The notes under the pieces are model-generated. The model worked only from the letters and a program-made list of their open reading frames with translations, was not told the DNA's origin and ran no database searches. Of a stretch of DNA of 8,217 nt, positions 1 through 5,276 are shown one piece after another. The stretch lies in contig JAPLGI010000160.1 of assembly GCA_026390245.1 (NCBI GenBank), positions 1 through 8,217 of the forward strand. The letters run 5' to 3'. This DNA comes from Caldisericota bacterium. Lineage in GTDB: Bacteria > Caldisericota > Caldisericia > Cryosericales > Cryosericaceae. The position numbers were made by a program, and so were the translations under genes. Each line of letters opens with the position of its first letter. Position 1 is the first letter of the stretch.

Positions 1-1410
1 GGCGATCTCATGACGAATCTGACGAGTGATGTGAGCCGCGTGCAGACCATCGTTCAGATGAGCCTGCGCGTGATAACCCGGGCGCCGCTCATGCTGGTGG
101 GCAGCATTGTTCTCATGTTCCTGACAAGCCCGAAGCTGGCACTGGACGTGCTGGCCGTTCTGGTTGTCGCCTGTACGCTGATCATTCTGGTTTCGACCAG
201 AGCGCAGCCGATCTGGCTCCGTGTTCAGGCCAGGCTGGATCGCCTCAACTCGGTCTTGCAGGAGAACCTGGCGGGTATGCGCCTCGTGAAGGCTTTTGTC
301 CGCTCCGGCGAGGAAAACAGGCGCTTTGGCGTGGCCAATGACGAGTTCATGGAGCAGAACATCCGCGTTCAGCGGCTCCTGGCAGTGGTCATGCCGACGA
401 TGGTGGTGGTCATCAATGTCGGGATGGCGACGATCATTCTGGTGGGTGGAAAGCAGATCGTCGGTGGTGCCCTGACAACGGGACAGCTGATGGCATTTCT
501 CAACTACCTCATGTTCACGATGTTTCCTCTCGTCATGATGGCCAACCTGATCATCGTGCTCTCGCAGGCAGAAGCTTCGGCGGGGCGCATCAACGGTGTG
601 ATCGAAGCAGTAAGCAGTATCGTGGACAAGCCTGACGCTCGCGATCTCCCAGGCATCAAGGGCAGAGTCGCCTTTGAGCATGTGACGTTCAGCTACGGGC
701 AGGACTGTGGTGATGCCGTGCTGCAGGACGTGAGTTTTGTCGTGGAGCCGGGTCAGACCGTTGCTATTCTGGGTGAGACAGGTTCCGGCAAGACGACGCT
801 GGTCAACCTCATCCCTCGCTTCTATGACGTCTGCGGCGGCCGGATCACGGTGGACGACGTCGACGTCCGCGACGCGACGCTGGCTTCGCTGCGCAGCCAC
901 ATGGGTATTGCGCTGCAGGAGGCCGTTCTCTTCACGGGGACGATCCGGGACAATATTCGCTATGGGCGCCCGGACGCCTCGGATGAGGAGGTGCAGGCTG
1001 CAGCGCGCGTTGCAGCAGCCGAGCAGTTTATCCTCGGTCTGCCGCAGGGATATGACACAAAGGTCGAGGAGCGGGGCGCCAACCTGTCCGGCGGACAGAA
1101 ACAGCGTCTTTCCATTGCCCGGGCACTGCTCATGAAGCCCAGCATCCTTATTCTGGATGACAGCACCAGCGCTGTCGACGTAGACACCGAGGCGCACATC
1201 CAGGAGGAACTACTCAAGACACATGCCGGCACAACCGTCATTATGGTTGCAACCCGCATCAGCACAGTGCTTGGGGCGGACAAGATCCTGGTTCTCGACA
1301 AGGGTCGCATCGCAGCCGAGGGCACGCATCAGGAGTTGATGCAGACCAGCCCCATCTATCGGGAAATATACGATTCCCAGCTCGGGAACGGAGGAAACCG
1401 CAATGGCTGA
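1..1410 (+). CDS. ABC exporter half-transporter, ATP-binding/permease, degenerate subunit (5' partial)
   Basis: This is the C-terminal 469 residues of a type IV ABC exporter subunit that pumps lipophilic or drug-like substrates across the inner membrane using ATP. The gene begins upstream of the window: the reading frame is open from base 1, and the first residues (GDLM followed by a T-N-L-T-S-D segment) match the intracellular loop after TM2 in this family, so the ATG at base 10 is internal. Hydrophobic segments at about nt 70-200, 380-450 and 480-565 fit the remaining TM helices. The nucleotide-binding domain has Walker A GETGSGKTT (772-798), a Q-loop (Gln at 916-918) and signature LSGGQ (1084-1098). 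Walker B reads ILILDD, with Asp (1159-1161) where the catalytic Glu is expected. The switch position reads ATRIS, with Thr (1252-1254) instead of His. Such changes are known in one half of heterodimeric exporters (TM287/288 and BmrCD type). The stop overlaps the next gene, its likely partner. The substrate is unknown. Confidence 0.93.
   Translation, partial: GDLMTNLTSDVSRVQTIVQMSLRVITRAPLMLVGSIVLMFLTSPKLALDVLAVLVVACTLIILVSTRAQPIWLRVQARLDRLNSVLQENLAGMRLVKAFVRSGEENRRFGVANDEFMEQNIRVQRLLAVVMPTMVVVINVGMATIILVGGKQIVGGALTTGQLMAFLNYLMFTMFPLVMMANLIIVLSQAEASAGRINGVIEAVSSIVDKPDARDLPGIKGRVAFEHVTFSYGQDCGDAVLQDVSFVVEPGQTVAILGETGSGKTTLVNLIPRFYDVCGGRITVDDVDVRDATLASLRSHMGIALQEAVLFTGTIRDNIRYGRPDASDEEVQAAARVAAAEQFILGLPQGYDTKVEERGANLSGGQKQRLSIARALLMKPSILILDDSTSAVDVDTEAHIQEELLKTHAGTTVIMVATRISTVLGADKILVLDKGRIAAEGTHQELMQTSPIYREIYDSQLGNGGNRNG
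1390..1395 (+). promoter_or_regulatory. Ribosome binding site of the second ABC subunit
   Basis: GGAGGA lies inside the last codons of the upstream ABC gene, 8 nt before the ATG at 1403. It supports that start and suggests the two subunits are translated in a coupled way from one mRNA. Confidence 0.8.
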
Positions 1411-3238
1411 ACAGAAGGCGAGCGTACAGATGGTCCGCGGCGGCGGTCCCATGGGCGGCGCCAGCGCAACGGCACGGGCCAAGGATGCCAAGGGGACACT
1501 GCGGCACCTCATGCAGTATCTGCGGCCATATCTGGGACAGCTTGCGCTTGTCGTCATTCTCCTTGTTGCTGGAGCGGGGTTGTCCCTCGTCGGTCCGTTG
1601 CTTATTGGCAAGGCTATCGACGCAATCAGCAAGACACACAGTATCCAGACCGTGGCGACTCTTGCGGGCTTGATGATCTGGGCCGGCGTGGGGAGCTGGC
1701 TGGCTGGATCGGGGCAGGCATGGATCATGGCCGGGGTTTCTCAGCGAGCCGTACGCGACATGCGCAAGGATTTGTTTGAGCATCTCCAGACCCTGTCCAT
1801 GAGCTATTTCGATCGCCATTCGCAGGGAGACCTGATGAGCCGCCTGACCAACGACATGGACGCGGTCAGCCAATCCCTGTCGCAGGACCTGACGTCGCTG
1901 ATCAGCAACCTGCTGAGCGTCCTGGGCATGATCGTCATGATGCTGGTTCTCAGCAGATGGCTCGCCCTGACGGCGTTTGTCATGCTGCCGTTCATGTTCT
2001 TCCTGACTGGAAAGGTCATGGGCTGGACGCGCCCTCTGTTTCTCAAGCAGCAGCGCACGGTCGGCGACCTCAACGGCGTCATGGACGAAGAAGTCGGCGG
2101 CCAGCGCGTCGTCCAGGCATTCGGCCAGCAAGCCAAGGCACTGACGGTGTTTGACGCAAGCAACAATGCTGCGCGCGAGGCCGGGCGCCGGGCACAGTAC
2201 ATTGCGATGATCATGATGCCGCTCCTGCAGTTCCTCGACCATGTGGATGTTGCTATTGTGGCAGGCGTGGGCGGCGTCCTGGTACTCAAGGGTATCGTCA
2301 CCGTCGGCCTGGTGGCAACATTCCTCACCTACACCCAGCGCCTTTCACAGCCGCTGCTGCAGATGGCGAACCTCATGAATACAGTGCAGGCAGCCCTTGC
2401 TGGCGCCGAGCGTGTCTTCGAGGTGGTCAACCACAGGCCCGAACTGCGGGACAAGCCGGACGCACTGCCTCTGCAACAAATCCAGGGCGACGTCGTGTTC
2501 GACCACGTCGACTTTGGATACCTGGGGGATGTGCCAGTCCTGCACGATGTCAGCCTGCATGCCCTGCCTGGCCAGATGATGGCTCTTGTGGGTCCTACCG
2601 GTGCAGGCAAGACGACCATGGTGAACATCCTGTCCCGTTTCTACGACATTCAGGCCGGACGCATCCTCATCGACGGAACAGACATAAAGGATGTGCAGGT
2701 GGACAGCCTGCGGCGGCAGCTTGGTATCGTCCTCCAGGATGGATTCCTGTTCTCGGCCTCCGTCAAGGAGAACCTGCGATTTGGCCGACTGGATGCAAGC
2801 GATGAAGACATTGCCGCCGCGGCGACGCTGGCGAACGCCGACCAGTTCATCCGGCGTCTCCCACACGGGTACGACACCGTCCTCGCTGAGAGGGGAAGCG
2901 ACCTCAGCCAGGGACAGCGCCAGCTGCTGACCATTGCGCGCGCCATCCTTGCCAACCCACGCATCCTCGTCCTCGACGAGGCCACATCATCCGTCGACAC
3001 TCGTACCGAGATCCACATTCAGGCTGCGCTGCTCAATCTCATGAAGGGGCGCACCAGCTTCGTCATTGCACACCGCCTGAGCACCATCCGCACGGCCGAT
3101 CAGGTCCTCGTCATCGACGGGGGACGCATCATCGAACGTGGCACGCACGAGTCGCTCCTGGACCAGCGTGGCTTCTACTACAACCTCTACATGTCGCAAT
3201 TCAAGGGGACGGCCGCAGCAGAAGCCGCCATGTCGTAA
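1403..3238 (+). CDS. ABC exporter half-transporter, ATP-binding/permease (complete, 611 aa)
   Basis: This is a complete ABC exporter subunit of the usual length: a short polar, Gly-rich N-terminus (to about residue 30), a six-helix transmembrane domain (about 40-340) and a nucleotide-binding domain (about 360-600). Visible motifs are Walker A GPTGAGKTT (397-405), Q-loop Gln445, signature LSQGQ (501-505), Walker B ILVLDE with catalytic Glu526, D-loop SSVD (529-532) and switch His557 in IAHRLST. The catalytic residues are therefore intact, unlike those of the preceding subunit. The start overlaps that gene by 8 nt and has a good ribosome binding site, so the two most likely form a heterodimer. 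In such a dimer this LSQGQ signature faces the degenerate Walker site of the partner. The closest well-known analogues by architecture are TM288, BmrD and YheH. Assignment as an exporter is firm; the substrate is not predictable from the sequence. Confidence 0.95.
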   Translation: MAEQKASVQMVRGGGPMGGASATARAKDAKGTLRHLMQYLRPYLGQLALVVILLVAGAGLSLVGPLLIGKAIDAISKTHSIQTVATLAGLMIWAGVGSWLAGSGQAWIMAGVSQRAVRDMRKDLFEHLQTLSMSYFDRHSQGDLMSRLTNDMDAVSQSLSQDLTSLISNLLSVLGMIVMMLVLSRWLALTAFVMLPFMFFLTGKVMGWTRPLFLKQQRTVGDLNGVMDEEVGGQRVVQAFGQQAKALTVFDASNNAAREAGRRAQYIAMIMMPLLQFLDHVDVAIVAGVGGVLVLKGIVTVGLVATFLTYTQRLSQPLLQMANLMNTVQAALAGAERVFEVVNHRPELRDKPDALPLQQIQGDVVFDHVDFGYLGDVPVLHDVSLHALPGQMMALVGPTGAGKTTMVNILSRFYDIQAGRILIDGTDIKDVQVDSLRRQLGIVLQDGFLFSASVKENLRFGRLDASDEDIAAAATLANADQFIRRLPHGYDTVLAERGSDLSQGQRQLLTIARAILANPRILVLDEATSSVDTRTEIHIQAALLNLMKGRTSFVIAHRLSTIRTADQVLVIDGGRIIERGTHESLLDQRGFYYNLYMSQFKGTAAAEAAMS

Positions 3239-3335
3239 CCACCATAACGGGCATGATGCACCGGATCACCCGGAGACGTGAGCCCATGCCATTGGCGACA
3301 GGGTGAACGATGCGACTTCCTGCTACACTGTCACC

Positions 3336-3340
3336 GGAGG
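3336..3340 (+). promoter_or_regulatory. Ribosome binding site that decides the start of the YCII gene
   Basis: GGAGG (extended by a further G-rich run) sits 7 nt before the ATG at 3348. The upstream in-frame GTG at 3303 has no comparable site, and the extra 15 residues it would add look unlike the family N-terminus, so 3348 is the preferred start. Confidence 0.75.
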
Positions 3341-3347
3341 GGGAGAT

Positions 3348-3665
3348 ATGACACTGGAGCACGACGTGGCGACATGGATCTATATGGTGCACCTGACCAG
3401 GCCTGCGGCGGCGACATCGCCGACGGAGGAGGAATCCGCCGCCATCGACGACCATTTCGTGCGCCTGCAGCAGGCATGTTCAGTAGGGACAGTACGATTG
3501 GCAGGGCCTGCGACGGACGGAGCATTCGGCATCGTGATCTTCGAAGCTGAAAACGAGGCCGCCGCACGGCTGTTCATGACGGAGGACCCGGCCGTGCTGG
3601 CAGGTGTCATGACCGCGGAGCTGCACCCATTCAAGGTATCTCTGGTGAACTTGCCATGCAGATAA
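3348..3665 (+). CDS. YCII-related domain protein (YciI-like, 105 aa)
   Basis: This is a small cytoplasmic protein of the YCII/YciI family, a dimeric alpha-beta barrel fold related to ferredoxin-like enzymes, whose reaction is unknown in most members. The sequence shows the family pattern: an initial strand (WIYMVHLTRP, 10-19), a helix with the conserved His in DDHF (His36), a turn rich in small residues before GIVIFEAEN (61-69), a helix A-A-A-R-L-F-M, the DPAV motif with conserved Asp80, and a last strand ELHPFKVSL (91-99). His36 and Asp80 correspond to the conserved His/Asp pair proposed as active-site residues in this family. The length is typical. Its 3' end overlaps the LysE-type exporter gene by 10 nt, so the two are probably co-translated. 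A 109-nt gap separates it from the ABC genes, and I found no convincing terminator or promoter there. The family assignment is solid; the function is unknown. Confidence 0.88.
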   Translation: MTLEHDVATWIYMVHLTRPAAATSPTEEESAAIDDHFVRLQQACSVGTVRLAGPATDGAFGIVIFEAENEAAARLFMTEDPAVLAGVMTAELHPFKVSLVNLPCR

Positions 3666-4258
3666 CGGGGATCGAGCTGTTGCCAGCGCTCGGCTATGCG
3701 CTGGTCTGTATCTTTACGCCCGGTCCGAACAACATCACCTCTTCGTCGCTGGGGATGCGCGTCGGATATCGCCGCACGCTGCACTTCATCGGGGGTGTGG
3801 TCACGGGGTTCTTCTGCATCATGGTGACGTCGGGACTGCTGACCGAACTCCTCGTGTCGGCCTATGACAGGATTGCGATCGTCCTCAAAGTCGCGGGCGT
3901 CGCGTATCTCCTGTGGCTGGTCCACACCGTCCTGAGGCCGGAGCACGGGGCGCACGCGAGCAAGGAAGCCGGGACCCGGTACCGCGATGGGCTGCTGCTC
4001 CAGATCGTCAACCCCAAAGTCATCCTGTTCGGGCTCACGATGTACGCCACGTTGCTGGCTCCGCTGGCCAGGATCTGGTTCGCAGTCATCATCTCTGCAG
4101 CCCTGCTTGCGGTCCTCAGTTTCTGCTCGACGTCGCTGTGGGCACTTCTGGGTGCCGGCATCCAGCGCTTCATCGGCAACCCGAAGGTCAGGTTGGCCTA
4201 CTCGCTCGTTCTGGCAGGCCTCCTCCTCTACGCCGCCTGGTCAATCATCGCGTCCTAG
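3656..4258 (+). CDS. LysE/RhtB family exporter (200 aa)
   Basis: This is an inner-membrane exporter of the LysE superfamily, RhtB branch, whose characterised members expel amino acids (lysine, threonine, homoserine, leucine) or related small metabolites by secondary transport. The length of 200 residues is typical. Diagnostic features are TPGPNN (21-26) at the end of TM1, the glycine- and arginine-containing loop GMRVGYRR (33-40), hydrophobic segments at about 42-66, 72-93, 112-134, 140-165 and 180-198, and the NPK motif (119-121) that opens the second half of the fold. A GGTGA site (3644-3648), 7 nt before the ATG, lies within the 3' end of the YCII gene and supports this start. The overlap implies an operon with the YCII protein. 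The substrate cannot be read from the sequence. Downstream, 15 nt after the stop, begins a long palindromic element that probably ends its transcript. Confidence 0.92.
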   Translation: MQITGIELLPALGYALVCIFTPGPNNITSSSLGMRVGYRRTLHFIGGVVTGFFCIMVTSGLLTELLVSAYDRIAIVLKVAGVAYLLWLVHTVLRPEHGAHASKEAGTRYRDGLLLQIVNPKVILFGLTMYATLLAPLARIWFAVIISAALLAVLSFCSTSLWALLGAGIQRFIGNPKVRLAYSLVLAGLLLYAAWSIIAS

Positions 4259-4267
4259 ACAGCCTGT

Positions 4268-4317
4268 TTCCCTAATTGTGAATCCCTCTTGTACCAGGTA
4301 CAATGGGATTCACAATT
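4268..4317. repeat. Palindromic repeat element, copy 1 (between convergent genes)
   Basis: This is a 50-nt unit whose core (4274-4317) is a near-perfect palindrome. Arms AATTGTGAATCCC (4274-4286) and GGGATTCACAATT (4305-4317) form a 13-bp stem. A small asymmetric bulge (TC opposite T) follows, then an inner dyad TTGTACC-A-GGTACAA (4288 region to 4303). A second copy at 5151-5200 differs at only two positions. It lies between the stop of the LysE-type gene and the convergent Fe-S gene, and the minus-strand gene's TGA stop (4310-4312) is inside its right arm. There is no T-run on either side, so it is not a classical intrinsic terminator, although such a hairpin could still stop or stabilise transcripts from both sides. 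It could be a REP-like or miniature mobile element; this is inference. Confidence 0.85.
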
Positions 4318-5074
4318 CAGGTTTGCCAAAGTCATAGCGAATGACATGGTGGGGGCAGACGTCGACACAGGTGCCGCACAGGATGCATTCGCTGTTCTCC
4401 ATGTGATGCTGCTGCACCATCTCCTGGACAGGGAGACTCATCGGACACGCTGCTGTGCAGGAGCGGCAGGCAACGCATGCAGGCGTGTCGGCGCTCAGCT
4501 GGACCGCAGGAAGGCGGAGCACGTTGCGCAGCTGTCTGCCGATCATCATGAAGGGTGCCATCCAGCAGGCATGATGACAGAACCCGCGCCTGCCCGCCGT
4601 CAACGACAGGACGAACAGCAGGGCGAGGACTGCATAGAAAATGATGTAGGGCCCCATTCCGCTCGCAGTTGTCAGCGAGACGCCGCGATCGGTCTGATAA
4701 AGAACGTCGACGTGCCTGATGCCACCCGCCGTGAGGGTCACCAGGATGACGATGGCCATCCACGGGACCCAGACAAGCCACCGCGTCCAGTTGAGTCTGT
4801 TGTTCGCCCTCCGATTCTGAACGGTGAAAAGCGCCTCGCCCAATCCTCCGGCAGGACAAACCCAGCCGCAGAACAGGCGACCCAGCACGAGAGCAGTGAG
4901 GATCATCATGCCGAAGACCACCATACTGCCGGATGCCGTGCGTTCGCCGGCCCCCATGATGATGAGATACGGAGACAGGTAGTAGAACGTCACAGGAAAC
5001 AGCAGAAAAGAGACGATCAGAATGGCCCTGCGAACATTCTGACGCCTATGCAGATGGGATACTGGTGTACTCAT
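4310..5074 (-). CDS. Membrane-bound 4Fe-4S protein, NapH/YccM-like (254 aa)
   Basis: This is an integral membrane iron-sulfur protein of the kind that passes electrons between the quinone pool or cytoplasmic donors and a redox partner (NapH, NosR C-terminal, YccM, MauN relatives). Four hydrophobic helices lie at about residues 15-38, 50-68, 99-117 and 143-160. After helix 2 comes CGWVCP (Cys69, Cys73), and after helix 4 comes CHHACWMAP (Cys166, Cys170), the paired membrane-proximal cysteines typical of this group. The C-terminus is a ferredoxin-type double-cluster domain, with Cys200/203/206/210 and Cys230/233/236/240, each in C-x2-C-x2-C-x3-CP form. The ATG at 5074 has GGAGG 7 nt upstream. 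The open frame extends further upstream but passes through the palindromic element and has no family features. No oxidoreductase partner is adjacent, so the electron donor and acceptor are unknown. The stop codon lies in palindrome copy 1. The gene is monocistronic and flanked by both repeat copies. Confidence 0.92.
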   Translation of the reverse strand: MSTPVSHLHRRQNVRRAILIVSFLLFPVTFYYLSPYLIIMGAGERTASGSMVVFGMMILTALVLGRLFCGWVCPAGGLGEALFTVQNRRANNRLNWTRWLVWVPWMAIVILVTLTAGGIRHVDVLYQTDRGVSLTTASGMGPYIIFYAVLALLFVLSLTAGRRGFCHHACWMAPFMMIGRQLRNVLRLPAVQLSADTPACVACRSCTAACPMSLPVQEMVQQHHMENSECILCGTCVDVCPHHVIRYDFGKPEL

Positions 5075-5081
5075 CCAGTCG

Positions 5082-5086
5082 CCTCC
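5082..5086 (-). promoter_or_regulatory. Ribosome binding site of the Fe-S protein gene
   Basis: On the minus strand, GGAGG lies 7 nt before the ATG at 5074. It fixes the start well inside a longer open frame that runs back to 5320 without family-like sequence. Confidence 0.8.
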
Positions 5087-5093
5087 AGTGAAC

Positions 5094-5121
5094 AGTATCG
5101 CGAAGATGTGGCGCAGTGCAA
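5094..5121 (-). promoter_or_regulatory. Possible promoter of the Fe-S protein gene
   Basis: On the minus strand, TTGCAC (5121-5116) and GATACT (5099-5094) are separated by 16 nt and lie just upstream of the ribosome binding site. The match to the housekeeping consensus is weak (3 of 6 and 4 of 6), and the leader would be very short. A promoter is expected somewhere between palindrome copy 2 and the gene, because a terminator isolates this gene from the one upstream. Confidence 0.22.
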
Positions 5122-5150
5122 CGGGGGTACTGATTGCTGAGCAACGTGCG

Positions 5151-5200
5151 TTCCCCAATTGTGAATCCCTCTTGTACCAGGTACAACGGGATTCACAATT
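5151..5200. repeat. Palindromic repeat element, copy 2 (upstream of the Fe-S gene)
   Basis: This is the second copy of the 50-nt unit seen at 4268-4317, in the same orientation (TC bulge on the left). It differs only at 5156 (C for T) and 5187 (C for T). Here the outer stem extends to 15 bp, CCAATTGTGAATCCC (5155-5169) with GGGATTCACAATTGG (5188-5202), followed by the inner dyad TTGTACC-A-GGTACAA (5172-5186). It lies about 80 nt upstream of the Fe-S gene's start and 26 nt beyond the stem of the terminator of the large upstream gene. Its place suggests either a regulatory site or simply an intergenic repeat; the identical unit downstream of the gene favours the repeat. Confidence 0.87.
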
Positions 5201-5220
5201 GGTCTCATGCAGGCGGCAGA

Positions 5221-5252
5221 ACGACAAAGCCCCGGAACTGCGGTTCCGGGGC
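5221..5252 (-). terminator. Intrinsic terminator of the DUF4209 gene
   Basis: Read on the minus strand, a perfect 10-bp stem GCCCCGGAAC / GTTCCGGGGC with a four-base loop CGCA (5252-5229) is followed by TTTGTCGT (5228-5221). It starts 24 nt after the stop at 5277. The strong GC stem followed by a T-rich stretch is the classical rho-independent form. It separates the large gene's transcript from the Fe-S gene. Confidence 0.85.
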
Positions 5253-5276
5253 CGGTGATCAGGTGGGGCGGGCAGG

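Noticed and set aside
1259..2242. Minus-strand open frame of 327 codons across the two ABC genes
   Set aside because: Both plus-strand genes have full ABC motifs here; this is a shadow frame with no coherent protein features.
3249..3290. Weak inverted repeats between the ABC and YCII genes (GGCATG/CATGCC and CCGG-ATCAC-CCGG)
   Set aside because: The stems are short (6 and 4 bp), the larger loop is interrupted, and no T-run follows, so I do not call a terminator.
3321..3329. TGCTACACT as an extended -10 promoter element for the YCII gene
   Set aside because: It lies only 6 nt before the ribosome binding site, and there is no -35 box at proper distance (TTGGCG is 26 nt upstream). The leader would be too short for confidence.
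4289..5140. Long plus-strand open frame (283 codons) opposite the Fe-S gene
   Set aside because: The translation is rich in His, Arg, Gln and Asp with no hydrophobic core or motif. It is the antisense shadow of a gene with clear cysteine motifs and a good ribosome binding site, and it begins inside the palindrome.
4268..5202. A composite transposon or integron cassette around the Fe-S gene
   Set aside because: No transposase or integrase, no target-site duplication I can see, and no attC-like core sites. The mobility idea is kept only as a hypothesis under findings.
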